From contig JBDSOT010000174.1 of assembly GCA_039914705.1 (NCBI GenBank), positions 1 to 25,130 on the forward strand: 25,130 nucleotides of DNA, in the 5' to 3' direction. The position numbers were made by a program, and so were the translations under genes. Within the stretch, counting starts at the first letter, position 1; each line of letters opens with the position of its first letter. This DNA comes from JBDSTW01 sp039914705 (GTDB lineage: Bacteria > Pseudomonadota > Gammaproteobacteria > SURF-13). Of the stretch, positions 1 through 9,452 are shown piece after piece. Under the pieces are notes generated by a model. That model saw only the letters and a list, made by a program, of their open reading frames with translations, searched no databases and was not told where the DNA came from.

Positions 1-1169
<1,169 letters not shown>

Positions 1170-1256
1170 CGGAACTCCCCAGTATAAATCGCGATTGCGT
1201 TTAACAAATTGATGACAACCTACAGCCCACCCGCCACTTTAGGTACAGGACATATA

Positions 1257-1332
<76 letters not shown>

Positions 1333-1402
1333 ATGATCAGTATCACTGCCACCTTCCCTGCAACCCGCAGCTCAGACTACAGTCGCCCACTCATCCGGTA
1401 GT

Positions 1403-1476
1403 TGGAGCGGGTGAAGGGAATCGAACCCTCGTCGTAAGCTTGGAAGGCTTCTGCTCTACCATTGAGCTACACCCGC
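1403..1476 (-). tRNA. tRNA-Gly (anticodon UCC)
   Basis: The minus strand gives a full cloverleaf: acceptor GCGGGTG with CACCCGC, D arm TAGCTCAATGGTAGAGC, anticodon TCC within the loop CTTCCAA, T arm with GGTTCGATTCC, discriminator T and an encoded CCA. It is the middle tRNA of the cluster, co-transcribed with tRNA-Tyr upstream and tRNA-Thr downstream. Confidence 0.96.
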
Positions 1477-1528
1477 CTATATACAGGTACAGACGGTATC
1501 GGATCGCGACCTCGCCTCTCCGCGCTCC

Positions 1529-1613
1529 TGGTGGAGGGGGGAGGATTCGAACCTCCGAAGGCTGAGCCGTCAGATTTACAGTCTGATCCCTTTAACCGCT
1601 CGGGAACCCCTCC
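1529..1613 (-). tRNA. tRNA-Tyr (anticodon GUA)
   Basis: The minus strand gives an 85-nt class II tRNA with a long variable arm. The acceptor is GGAGGGG with CCCCTCC, the anticodon stem TCAGA/TCTGA encloses CTGTAAA (anticodon GTA), the T arm is GGAGGTTCGAATCCTCC, the discriminator is A and CCA is encoded. It is the first tRNA after the promoter. In enterobacteria a tRNA-Thr(UGU) would precede it; none is visible here. Confidence 0.96.
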
Positions 1614-1630
1614 GCAAGCATAAGCCGCGC

Positions 1631-1659
1631 ATTTTGATTGATATAAGGAATTATGTCAA
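1631..1659 (-). promoter_or_regulatory. Sigma-70 promoter of the tRNA-tuf operon, with GC-rich discriminator
   Basis: On the minus strand a perfect -35 TTGACA (1654-1659) is separated by 17 nt from a -10 like CAAAAT (1631-1636). A GCGCGGC discriminator follows, typical of stringently controlled stable-RNA promoters. A second TTGACA lies 14 nt further upstream (1668-1673). The predicted start is a few bases before the tRNA-Tyr 5' end region. The -10 is weak, so the exact box is uncertain. Confidence 0.6.
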
Positions 1660-1974
1660 CCGAGAAATGTCAAGCCAAGTGCGGTTTAGATGCTGGCTAA
1701 GCTTGAAATTTTTACAGTCCACCCGGGAATAACGCAAGGTCTGATGTTCGGGGGCCAGCCTTGTACAAGAATATCCTTCGTTGCACTGAGAACCCGGCCT
1801 CACCTTGCCGAGGATGACGAGAATTGAAATGACTGATCCGCAATATGCGCTCCAAAAGGTTGGTCCCTCGACGAAGGTGCCGGCGTGACCTTGCAGAGTA
1901 GTTTCAGCTTGGGCGACTATAGCGAGATTAAAGGATGCTGCTAATATGGAAACCGTTGATATCAATTTTTTCAT
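1651..1974 (-). CDS. Hypothetical small secreted protein, possibly degraded at its 3' end
   Basis: This is a 107-codon ORF of unknown family. Its first 23 residues (MKKLISTVSILAASFNLAIV then AQA) form a textbook Sec signal peptide with an A-x-A cleavage site. An AGAGGTG ribosome site sits just before the ATG, so the start looks genuine. The remaining 84 residues show no motif I recognise; four cysteines are present. The last codons lie over the -35 region of the downstream tRNA-Tyr promoter, so the C-terminus may be a frameshifted or truncated tail of a once longer exported protein. It is transcribed toward the tRNA cluster. Function cannot be assigned. Confidence 0.4.
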   Translation of the reverse strand: MKKLISTVSILAASFNLAIVAQAETTLQGHAGTFVEGPTFWSAYCGSVISILVILGKVRPGSQCNEGYSCTRLAPEHQTLRYSRVDCKNFKLSQHLNRTWLDISRLT

Positions 1975-2059
1975 GTCACCTCTTGGGTAATTATTCCGTA
2001 ATGGGACATTACTCGAGTAATCAAAGCTTTACATCACATCGCTAAGGACCCACTGAATA

Positions 2060-3436
2060 ATGAAAATATGTGTTTTTGGTTGCGGCTATGTGGGCTTGGT
2101 AAGCGGGGCCTGTCTTGCCGAAATGGGTAATGATGTTTTATGCATCGATACCGATCCTGCGCGCATTGAGATGCTTAATAAGGGCGGCGTGCCCATTTAC
2201 GAACCCGGACTCGAAAGCGTGTTGCATAAAAATGTACAGGCCGGGCGTTTGGCCTTTTCCACCGACGTCGCTGCGGGTGTGGCGCACGGCCTGTTTTTAT
2301 TCATCGCTGTAGGCACCGCCCCGGATGAAGAAGGTCATGCTGACCTGCAACATGTGTTAGCCGTTGCGCGCAGCATCGGTGAACATATCAGTGAATACCG
2401 CGTCATCGTGGACAAGTCTACGGTTCCGGTAGGCACGGCCGATAAGGTGCGGCAAGCAGTTAACGAGTCATTAGGCAAGCGCGGCAAGGACGTGGAATTC
2501 GATGTCGTCTCCAATCCCGAGTTTCTCAAGGAAGGCGCTGCCATCGACGACTTCATGAAACCGGATCGCATTATCATCGGTGCCGAGAGTTCGCGCAGTA
2601 TTGAATTGCTGCGCGCGCTCTACGCGCCGTTCAACCGCAGCCGCGACCGCGTGCTGATCATGGATGTGCGTTCTGCGGAGCTTACCAAGTATGCAGCGAA
2701 CGCCATCCTCGCCACCAAGATCAGCTTCATGAACGAGCTTGCCAATATTGCAGACCGCGTCGGCGCGGACATTGAGCAGGTGCGTCTCGGCATAGGCTCT
2801 GATCCGCGCATCGGCTACCATTTTATTTATCCCGGTTGCGGATACGGCGGCTCGTGTTTCCCCAAAGACGTTCAAGCCCTGGAGCGCAGCGCCCACCAGG
2901 CCGGTTACGATGCCGAATTACTGCGCGCCGTGGAGGCCGTAAACCTTCGCCAGAAGCAGGTGCTGTTCGACAAGATTTCCGCCCATTACGCGGGCGCACT
3001 CGCGGGCAAAACCTTCGCACTGTGGGGGCTGGCCTTCAAACCTAACACGGACGATATGCGCTCTGCATCCAGCCGGACCTTGATGGAGGCACTGTGGGAC
3101 GCGGGTGCAAAGGTGCGCGCCTACGATCCGCAGGCCATGCCTGAGGCCCGGCGTATCTATGGTGAGCGCGCGGATCTTACGCTATGCACCGATGCGCGCA
3201 GTGCGACGCAAAATGCCGATGCACTGGTGCTGGTAACGGAATGGAACACCTTTCGCAGTCCGAATCTTGCCAGGCTTAAGGCCAGCCTGAGGCAACCCAT
3301 TATTTTCGATGGCCGCAATCTTTACGATCCGCAAACCATGGCGCGCGAGGGCTTTATTTATTATGCGATTGGGCGCGGACAGCCCAAGGCGGAAAAGACG
3401 GCTGCCGGTCTCAATGAACAGCGCGGTATCCAGTAG
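2060..3436 (+). CDS. ugd: UDP-glucose 6-dehydrogenase
   Basis: It oxidises UDP-glucose to UDP-glucuronate using two NAD+, in the cytoplasm, for capsule, LPS or exopolysaccharide synthesis. The 458-residue protein has the N-terminal Rossmann motif GCGYVGLVSGACLAEMG (residues 7-23). The central domain carries NPEFLKEGAAIDDFMKPDRI. The catalytic cysteine lies in GGSCFPKD (Cys266), and the C-terminal UDP-binding domain has the segment FALWGLAFKPNTDDMRSASS. Length matches the family. UDP-glucose dehydrogenase fits better than GDP-mannose dehydrogenase because of the GTAPDEEG-ADL block and the downstream 4-epimerase. The next gene starts 1 nt after its stop, indicating an operon. Confidence 0.95.
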   Translation: MKICVFGCGYVGLVSGACLAEMGNDVLCIDTDPARIEMLNKGGVPIYEPGLESVLHKNVQAGRLAFSTDVAAGVAHGLFLFIAVGTAPDEEGHADLQHVLAVARSIGEHISEYRVIVDKSTVPVGTADKVRQAVNESLGKRGKDVEFDVVSNPEFLKEGAAIDDFMKPDRIIIGAESSRSIELLRALYAPFNRSRDRVLIMDVRSAELTKYAANAILATKISFMNELANIADRVGADIEQVRLGIGSDPRIGYHFIYPGCGYGGSCFPKDVQALERSAHQAGYDAELLRAVEAVNLRQKQVLFDKISAHYAGALAGKTFALWGLAFKPNTDDMRSASSRTLMEALWDAGAKVRAYDPQAMPEARRIYGERADLTLCTDARSATQNADALVLVTEWNTFRSPNLARLKASLRQPIIFDGRNLYDPQTMAREGFIYYAIGRGQPKAEKTAAGLNEQRGIQ

Positions 3437-3437
3437 C

Positions 3438-4430
3438 ATGAAGATTCTGGTGACCGGCGCGGCCGGATTTATCGGCAGCGCCCTTGCGCTGCGTCTGCTG
3501 GAGCGCGGCGATCAGGTCTGCGGTCTGGATAATCTAAATGACTACTACGATGTTAATCTCAAACTCGCCCGTCTCCAGCGTTGTGAGACGCAGCCGGGTT
3601 TCACTGGCGTGCGCGCAGACCTGCAAGACCATGCGACCATCATGGCCCTGTTTGCGGATTTCAAACCCGAACGCGTAGTCAACCTGGCCGCCCAGGCAGG
3701 GGTGCGCTACTCACTGAAAAATCCGCAGGCATATATCGACTCCAATATCACCGGCTTTCTGAATATCCTGGAGGCCTGCCGTCAGCATCCGGTAGACCAT
3801 CTCGTGTATGCCTCCAGCAGTTCGGTTTACGGGGCCAACACCAAAATGCCGTTCTCGGTGCGCGACAAGGCAGATCACCCGGTCAGCCTGTACGGTGCCA
3901 GCAAAAAGGCCAACGAATTGATGGCGCATACCTATAGCCACTTGTTCAAGATACCCAGTACCGGCCTGCGCTTTTTTACCGTGTACGGCCCCTGGGGGCG
4001 GCCGGACATGGCCTTGTTTGACTTCACCCGCAAAATTCTCGCCGGTGACGCGATTGATATTTATAACCACGGCAATCATCGGCGCGACTTCACGTATATC
4101 GACGACATCGTGGAAGGCGTGGTGCGCGTGATCGACAGGGTTCCTGAACCCGCTCATGGCAAAAATGAAGCAACGGATGCCGCACCTTATTGTCTTTATA
4201 ACATCGGCAATAACCGGCCCGTAGAATTATTGCGGTTTATCGAAGTGCTGGAAGAGTGCCTGGGCAAAAAGGCCATAAAGAACATGCTACCGATGCAGGC
4301 CGGCGATGTGTTGGCGACTTATGCCGATGTGGATGATTTGACGCGTGATGTGGGTTACCAGCCCAGCACAACTATCGAGCAAGGTATTGCGCAGTTTGTT
4401 ACTTGGTATAGAGATTACTACCACGTTTAA
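3438..4430 (+). CDS. UDP-glucuronate 4-epimerase (NAD-dependent SDR epimerase)
   Basis: This extended SDR of 330 residues interconverts UDP-glucuronate and UDP-galacturonate, using the product of the preceding ugd. The N-terminal NAD motif is TGAAGFIGS (residues 6-14), and the active site shows YASSSSVYG and YGASK (Tyr152, Lys156). The segment RFFTVYGPWGRPDMALF is characteristic of the CapI/UDP-GlcA epimerase subgroup. The frame is open upstream into ugd, but the family N-terminus MKILVTGAAGFIG fixes the start at 3438, 1 nt after the ugd stop. No strong ribosome site is visible, so translation is probably coupled to ugd. The product sugar would enter a surface polysaccharide; the glycosyltransferases for that are not adjacent. 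Confidence 0.9.
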   Translation: MKILVTGAAGFIGSALALRLLERGDQVCGLDNLNDYYDVNLKLARLQRCETQPGFTGVRADLQDHATIMALFADFKPERVVNLAAQAGVRYSLKNPQAYIDSNITGFLNILEACRQHPVDHLVYASSSSVYGANTKMPFSVRDKADHPVSLYGASKKANELMAHTYSHLFKIPSTGLRFFTVYGPWGRPDMALFDFTRKILAGDAIDIYNHGNHRRDFTYIDDIVEGVVRVIDRVPEPAHGKNEATDAAPYCLYNIGNNRPVELLRFIEVLEECLGKKAIKNMLPMQAGDVLATYADVDDLTRDVGYQPSTTIEQGIAQFVTWYRDYYHV

Positions 4431-4436
4431 ATTTTA

Positions 4437-5270
4437 CTAACCCGCAGGCACGGGCGACAGATCAATAAATCTTACCAGAGGTGTTCCCGTTTCAGCGGCG
4501 AAATACTGCGCCAGTATCGGCAGTAGTTGCTTAAGTGTATCGACTAATTTCCACGGCGGATTGATGAGTATCAACCCGCTGCCATTCAGGCGTTGCTCAA
4601 CGTCAGTCGGCAGCGTGGTAAATTCCACGGCCCAAGCCTGACTTGCCAAGCCTTGGATTGCGCTGTGCAGCCGTTCAATCGAACGCCGCTCCTTAACCGG
4701 ATACCACGCCATATAAATCCCGTTGCGCCAATGCCGGAGGCTGAGCGCAAGCGCAAGTGCAACATTGTCAAAATCATCGGGTTGTTCATAGGGCGGGTCG
4801 ATCAGCAGCAAACCGCGATTCTCCGGCGGTGGCACAAAGGCCTTGAGCGTCTGCCAGGCGTTGTTGCGGTGCACGGCGGCGTTTTTAACACCTGCCAAAT
4901 TGAGTTTTAGCGCCGCATAATCCTGCGGGTGCAACTCAAAAAATACCGCATGGTCCTGGAGGCGCAGAAACTCGCTGATAATTAGCGGCGAGCCGGGATA
5001 ACGGCTCAGCCGTCCCTGGTTGTTAAATTTTTCGATAACAGACAGGTAATCGGCTAAGGCCGGCCACTGTTGACGCAGCGGCCATAATAAACCGATGCCC
5101 TGCTGATACTCACCGGGCACCTCCAGCTTATAAAGACCGCTGCCGGCATGCGTATCAATGACGCGAAACGGCGCATCTTTAGCCCGTAAGGAACCGAGAA
5201 TCTTCGTCAGAACAAGGTGTTTAAAGACGTCGGCAATGCCGCCCGCGTGGAAGCTGTGACGGTAGTTCAA
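4437..5270 (-). CDS. rlmJ: 23S rRNA (adenine2030-N6)-methyltransferase RlmJ
   Basis: This SAM-dependent methyltransferase modifies A2030 of 23S rRNA. The protein contains the family N-terminal signature NYRHSFHAGGIADVFKH, the SAM-binding DTHAGSGLY and the catalytic DPPYEQP. The frame has no in-frame ATG before this signature. Enterobacterial RlmJ starts two residues before YRHSFHAG, so the TTG at 5270 is the best start (277 residues, close to the usual 280). The frame could extend to another TTG at 5327, adding 19 residues unlike the family. Ribosome sites are weak at both. It converges with the ugd-epimerase unit, with 6 nt between the stops, and stands alone. Confidence 0.9.
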   Translation of the reverse strand: MNYRHSFHAGGIADVFKHLVLTKILGSLRAKDAPFRVIDTHAGSGLYKLEVPGEYQQGIGLLWPLRQQWPALADYLSVIEKFNNQGRLSRYPGSPLIISEFLRLQDHAVFFELHPQDYAALKLNLAGVKNAAVHRNNAWQTLKAFVPPPENRGLLLIDPPYEQPDDFDNVALALALSLRHWRNGIYMAWYPVKERRSIERLHSAIQGLASQAWAVEFTTLPTDVEQRLNGSGLILINPPWKLVDTLKQLLPILAQYFAAETGTPLVRFIDLSPVPAG

Positions 5271-5332
5271 CGAGTTGTGCCATATCCATTCATGGCCCGT
5301 AGTGTACACGGTCGATGAATCATTCAAGCTTT

Positions 5333-5386
5333 AAATAACCTGGCTTAATCACTTGCGGAATAACTATCCCGGAAATCCATCCTACA
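5333..5386 (+). repeat. Dispersed intergenic repeat, copy A
   Basis: About 54 bp between rlmJ and the kinase gene match 20882-20935. The left block AATAACYTGGCTTAA differs at one base, a central stretch of about 20 nt is divergent, and the right block TATCCCGGAAATCCA is identical. Both copies are in the same orientation and lie in intergenic DNA at gene borders. It may be a small MITE or REP-like element or a shared binding site; the family is not recognised. Confidence 0.5.
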
Positions 5387-5422
5387 ATAGCTATGTGGCA
5401 GTGCTTATGTCGCTATGGGTAG

Positions 5423-7096
5423 TTATTTGAGCACAACAAACAGCAACAGAAAATTTAGAAACAGTGATACGATAAACAGCGCTTTCCAGTATTCAGGGTG
5501 GATGCGCTCAAGTAAAGGTGCTTTGCGTTGCGGTGGGGTGTGTTGCGAAGGGGATGCGAGCGCCGCAGCAAAATCGGCGGCGTGAGGATAGCGTTGATGG
5601 GGGTCGGGCGCGCAGGCCTTTCTGAGTATTCCAGACAGCCAGGGCGGCACATCAGGGTTGTAGCGCTCCGGTGGAATGAAGTGGTTGTAGGAAGGATGGG
5701 TGAAGGGTTCGATTTCACCGTAGGGATATTTGCCGGTGAGCATTTCATATAGGGCCACAGCAGCGGAATATACGTCAGCGCACTCATCCGCCTCCATGCC
5801 GGAAATGATTTCCGGTGCCATATAGCTTGGCGTACCGATCGGCGCGGCGCTTGCTTCCTGCCGGTTCATGCGCTCGATGCGGCTCACGCCGAGGTCGATT
5901 ATGCGCAGATGATTATCTTCATCGATCAGCATATTTTCCGGCTTCACATCGCGATGGATGACGCCCTTGCGATGCAGATGATCAAGGCCCATCAGAATCT
6001 GCTGCGCGAAGGCCAGGCTTTCCTGCACGGATAATCCCTTCTTTTTCTTGATGCGCGCAGCCAGCGTTTCGCCTTTGTAAAAGGCCATTGAAGAATATAA
6101 AGCCGTGCGCCGTCCGGGACGTGGCGGCAATATTTTTGCGATATAGGGGCTGTCGATACGCCGGCCTATCCACTCTTCGCGCAAAAAATAACCGACGAAC
6201 ACAGCATCATCCGCGTGACGCGGATTGGGAAACTTCAGCACTACGATCTCGCGGCTTTCTTCATCCAGCACCTTGAACAGGCTCGACATGCGGCCCGCAT
6301 GCAGGCGTTCTCCGATCAAATAATTATCGACCCTATCGCCCTTCACCGGCAGCGGCCCGATGGGCAAGGCGCCGATGTCCGCACCGTAATCCGCCATGTT
6401 CTCTGCGGGTAGTTGCAGCACGCGCACTACGCAGGCGCTGGCATTGTCGTTGCTGCCCCCTTCCAGCGCCCGCTGCGTCAGGAGTTCGGCAATCTCCTGC
6501 GCACTGCCCTGCTCAAGCCAGCTAATGAACATAGGAATATCGAGCACCTCGTGCACGCCGTCGCTGGTGATGAGAAATAAATCACCCTCGCTGATCTCGC
6601 CGCTCGCAATATCCGTGTTGAGCAGCGCATCAAGGCCGCAGGCGCGCATGATCACTGGCCCAATACCGGCGTACACGCGCGCATGATCACGCGTCAATTG
6701 TTGCAGGTCACTGTCACGGTAAAGCCAGATGCGCGTATCGCCGGCATGCGCCACGGCCCAGCGCCGCTGGCGCAACACCAGCGCCGCCAATGTAGTCGCG
6801 CGCCCGGCAGGCTCCTCATCCAGCACCGCCTGATTGGCTGCATCGAAGCAATCCTTGAGCGTGCGCTCCAGGCCCCAGGTTTCGGGGCTGGCGTAGTAGC
6901 TGTCACGCAAGGCCTCTATTGCTCGCGCAGATGCCTCCAGCCCGCCGGGCAACCCACCAACACCGTCGGCCACGGCAAGCAGCGCGCCGTATTCGAGGTA
7001 TTGCCCGGTACTCGGCGTGATGACCAGGCAACTATCTTCGTTGCTTTTACGCTTTCCTTGCAGCGAGGAAAAGCCGGCATCTAATACGAGTGGCAC
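5423..7096 (-). CDS. PP2C-type phosphatase / serine-threonine kinase fusion with C-terminal membrane anchor
   Basis: The 557-residue protein joins two opposing activities. Residues 1-230 are a PP2C (PPM) phosphatase with the metal ligands in NED (19-21), DGVGG (from Asp44), TSDG (Asp179) and DNAS (Asp217). Residues 258-525 are a Hanks-type kinase with a G-rich loop near 262-272, Lys288, HRDVKPEN (381-388), DLG in place of DFG (401-403) and MAPE (426-429). A hydrophobic helix at about 536-556 anchors it to the inner membrane with both domains cytoplasmic. The start is GTG, 1 nt after the narK stop, so translation is surely coupled. As I recall, a related fusion sits between the nitrate transporter and nirB genes in Pseudomonas. 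Its substrate is unknown to me; control of nitrate uptake or assimilation is an inference from position. Confidence 0.93.
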   Translation of the reverse strand: MPLVLDAGFSSLQGKRKSNEDSCLVITPSTGQYLEYGALLAVADGVGGLPGGLEASARAIEALRDSYYASPETWGLERTLKDCFDAANQAVLDEEPAGRATTLAALVLRQRRWAVAHAGDTRIWLYRDSDLQQLTRDHARVYAGIGPVIMRACGLDALLNTDIASGEISEGDLFLITSDGVHEVLDIPMFISWLEQGSAQEIAELLTQRALEGGSNDNASACVVRVLQLPAENMADYGADIGALPIGPLPVKGDRVDNYLIGERLHAGRMSSLFKVLDEESREIVVLKFPNPRHADDAVFVGYFLREEWIGRRIDSPYIAKILPPRPGRRTALYSSMAFYKGETLAARIKKKKGLSVQESLAFAQQILMGLDHLHRKGVIHRDVKPENMLIDEDNHLRIIDLGVSRIERMNRQEASAAPIGTPSYMAPEIISGMEADECADVYSAAVALYEMLTGKYPYGEIEPFTHPSYNHFIPPERYNPDVPPWLSGILRKACAPDPHQRYPHAADFAAALASPSQHTPPQRKAPLLERIHPEYWKALFIVSLFLNFLLLFVVLK

Positions 7097-7097
7097 G

Positions 7098-8384
7098 TTA
7101 AACCTTCGCGGTGGTCACGTTCGACGCACCCCAAGTGGTACGCCAACGTGTCTTCACCAACACAAGGCCGACAAGGCCAAACACCGCAAGGCCCGCGAAC
7201 AACCAGAAGCCCAGCGCAAAATCGCCGGTCATACCTTGCGACCAGCCCAGCGCCTTGGCCAGAAAGAAACCGCCGATGCCACCCGCGGCACCCACGAGTC
7301 CGGTGACGATGCCCATCTCGCGGCGGAAACGCAACGGCACCAACTGGAACACAGAACCGTTGCCCATGCCCAGCGCCATTGCACCGATAAAGAAAATGGC
7401 GACCGCCATCCAGGCAATGCCGGGTAATTCAAACAATCCCCAACCACCGACTTTCGATGAAGCCATAATCAGTGCATTGGGCACTGGGCCTTCCGGCAAC
7501 AACCCAACAATCACATAGCACAGCGCAACAATACTGAGCAAAATCTGTAAGGCCTTGATGCCGCCAATGCGATCCGCCATCCAGCCGCCGACCGGGCGAA
7601 ACATGGAGCCTGCCGCGACCACCGCAGCAACCATCATGCCCGCCGCGATGCCGGAGGCGTGATACCAAGTCGTAAAATACAGGGGCAAGGCGTTGCCGAG
7701 GCCGACAAAGCCGCCGAAGGTAATCGAGTAGAAAAACATGAACCACCAGGTATCGCTGTCGCTTAACACGATTGCATAATTTTTCAGCGTGACCGGCGCG
7801 CGCTTGTCCGGGGCGTCCTTGGCCAGCCAGCTGTAGATGATAAATACTATGATGACGGGTATCAGCAGAAAGCCAAATACGGATTGCCAGCCATAACTCT
7901 CTGCAAGCCAGGGCACCAACAGAGAATCGAACACCACACCGACGTTTCCCGCCCCGGCAATGCCCAGCACGATGCCCTGGTATTCCGGCGGGTACCAGCG
8001 GCTCGCCTGCGGAATCGCAACGGCAAAGCTTGCCCCGGCAAAGCCGAGAACCACGCCAAGCAATTCCACCTCGAGCTTGGAATGCAGCCCGAAGATCCAG
8101 GCGTAAAACAGACCGAGCATGACGATAACCTGCCCCAGTTGGCCGGCACGCTTGGGGCCGATGTGATCGGCCAGCATACCCATGGGCACGCGCAGCAACG
8201 CGCCGAATAAAATGGGAATGGCGACCAGACCGAATTTTTCTTCGACGGTCAGACCGAGGTCTTGCGTTAGATAAAGTGACAGCGGCCCGAGCACGACCCA
8301 GACCATAAAGCTCACGTCAAAGTATAAAAACGCCGAGAGCAGCGTCGGCCAGTGACCGGCTTTGATAAATTTTTGTAATTTCAT
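7098..8384 (-). CDS. nasA: Nitrate/nitrite transporter, NarK/NasA-type MFS
   Basis: This 428-residue major facilitator protein, with about 12 hydrophobic segments, imports nitrate across the inner membrane. The nitrate-porter signatures GIAGAGNVGVVFDSLL and GLVGAAGGIGGFFLAKALG (the two glycine-rich NS motifs) are present. So is the MFS loop motif RVPMGMLADHIGPKRAG after TM2 and its counterpart FRPVGGWMADRIGG in the second half. It belongs to the assimilatory NasA/NrtP-like branch. The symbol nasA is also used for the reductase gene below; here it means the transporter as named in Pseudomonas. A ribosome site (AAGGAAC) lies about 6 nt before the ATG. It precedes the kinase/phosphatase gene by 1 nt. 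A second nitrate importer, NrtABD, is encoded rightward. Confidence 0.93.
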   Translation of the reverse strand: MKLQKFIKAGHWPTLLSAFLYFDVSFMVWVVLGPLSLYLTQDLGLTVEEKFGLVAIPILFGALLRVPMGMLADHIGPKRAGQLGQVIVMLGLFYAWIFGLHSKLEVELLGVVLGFAGASFAVAIPQASRWYPPEYQGIVLGIAGAGNVGVVFDSLLVPWLAESYGWQSVFGFLLIPVIIVFIIYSWLAKDAPDKRAPVTLKNYAIVLSDSDTWWFMFFYSITFGGFVGLGNALPLYFTTWYHASGIAAGMMVAAVVAAGSMFRPVGGWMADRIGGIKALQILLSIVALCYVIVGLLPEGPVPNALIMASSKVGGWGLFELPGIAWMAVAIFFIGAMALGMGNGSVFQLVPLRFRREMGIVTGLVGAAGGIGGFFLAKALGWSQGMTGDFALGFWLFAGLAVFGLVGLVLVKTRWRTTWGASNVTTAKV

Positions 8385-8435
8385 GTGTCCGTTCCTTAAC
8401 TGCGTATGGCTTATAAATAATTATTACCGGCGTAA

Positions 8436-9374
8436 TTACCGACGCTGACGTAACAGTATTGCTTCTGCGCGCGCGCCGAGATAGACATACAGGCCCAGAC
8501 TGAGCAATAGTCCCACCGCCGTCAGCATCATCCATACGCCCTGTGGTGTCTCCACGCCATCGCTTAGGGCACCTTTGAACATCAGCATCAGCGCCTCAAT
8601 GGACACTGCAATCAGGATGGCGGCGATGAAGCGCGTGATGGTGCGCCGCGTTGAGCTGTGGCGCAGGATGTCTTTCTGCATCAATACCTCCTCTTCCAGA
8701 ATAGTCTTGCCCAAATCAAAAATGGCGAGCGCTAATGTCAGAAAAATGATGACACCGAAGGGTTTGAGTTGTACAGCCTGAGTGTCATGCTTTACCTGAA
8801 AAAGCGAGATAATGTCACTGAAGGCTGAATACAACAACACTGCCACTACGCTGAACAGACCGATCACAATCAGCACATAAATGAATTTAAATAGCGGTTG
8901 AAATCTGCTTCGCGAACTGTCCCCCATGAGAAATGCGATGGCCTTGGCCAAATCAACATCAAGCACCAGATACCCTATGGTTCGTGTGTGGCTGTCAAAG
9001 ATTTTAATCACGGCCGTGATACACAAGGTTCTGCTGGCGTTAGATAAATAAGGATCGGTGACAGTGATCTGACTGTTGGCGCGCGCCAGGATAAAATAAG
9101 GCCGCTGGCTGCGATCCTTGCGCTTGCCGTCCTCGATTCCATGCTTCCAATAGGGGCTGGTGATGCTGTCACTGATTTGCATACCGCTTTCATCAAGAAT
9201 ATAGAGCAGGTCAACAAAACGGTAGAGTTTCGCAAGTGACTGCATCGCCTTGTGTTGCGCCACAGGGTCTTCCATCAGGCGCGATTCCGCAATGCCGGTC
9301 AGGATGGAAGCCACCATGTCCTGCACGCCTGCGCGATGTTCGTGATAGCGCTCGATGACATTAATGTAGTTCAT
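8436..9374 (-). CDS. PDC-sensor (Cache) domain membrane protein without output domain
   Basis: The 312-residue protein has an N-terminal region (about 1-150) resembling a PDC/dCache sensor: LLYILDESGMQIS, a RPYF motif, CITAVIKIFD and GYLVLDVDL. Four hydrophobic segments follow (about 164-184, 206-222, 248-266, 280-300) with a charged loop EEEVLMQKDILRH. No kinase, GGDEF, HAMP or methyl-accepting domain is visible. No leading transmembrane helix precedes the sensor part, and a stop codon lies a few codons before the ATG, so its side of the membrane is unclear. I see no good ribosome site. It sits between nasA and the narK-type transporter genes, so a role in sensing or modulating nitrate uptake is possible but unproven. 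Confidence 0.7.
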   Translation of the reverse strand: MNYINVIERYHEHRAGVQDMVASILTGIAESRLMEDPVAQHKAMQSLAKLYRFVDLLYILDESGMQISDSITSPYWKHGIEDGKRKDRSQRPYFILARANSQITVTDPYLSNASRTLCITAVIKIFDSHTRTIGYLVLDVDLAKAIAFLMGDSSRSRFQPLFKFIYVLIVIGLFSVVAVLLYSAFSDIISLFQVKHDTQAVQLKPFGVIIFLTLALAIFDLGKTILEEEVLMQKDILRHSSTRRTITRFIAAILIAVSIEALMLMFKGALSDGVETPQGVWMMLTAVGLLLSLGLYVYLGARAEAILLRQRR

Positions 9375-9392
9375 GAATGTAATTTCTGTTCA

Positions 9393-9440
9393 AGAAGCAG
9401 GACTTCATCCGGGCAGGCGCTGTCGTTCAAGAATTTTTAA
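9393..9440 (-). pseudogene. Diverged partial duplicate of the neighbouring 101-codon gene
   Basis: In the gap between the PDC gene and the small gene at 9453, about 48 bp on the minus strand align codon by codon with 9640-9690. The remnant reads FLNDSACPDEVLLLEQ where the small gene reads LLNDSAYLDEVLLVAE. Nucleotide identity is roughly 80 per cent by eye. A stop lies just upstream in that frame, so this is a fragment left by an old duplication. Confidence 0.55.
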
Positions 9441-9452
9441 CTTAAACGGCAC

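Noticed and set aside
3309..3437. Longer start of the epimerase inside ugd
   Set aside because: The Rossmann fold of the family begins at MKILVTGAAGFIG; the extra 43 codons are ugd sequence read in another frame.
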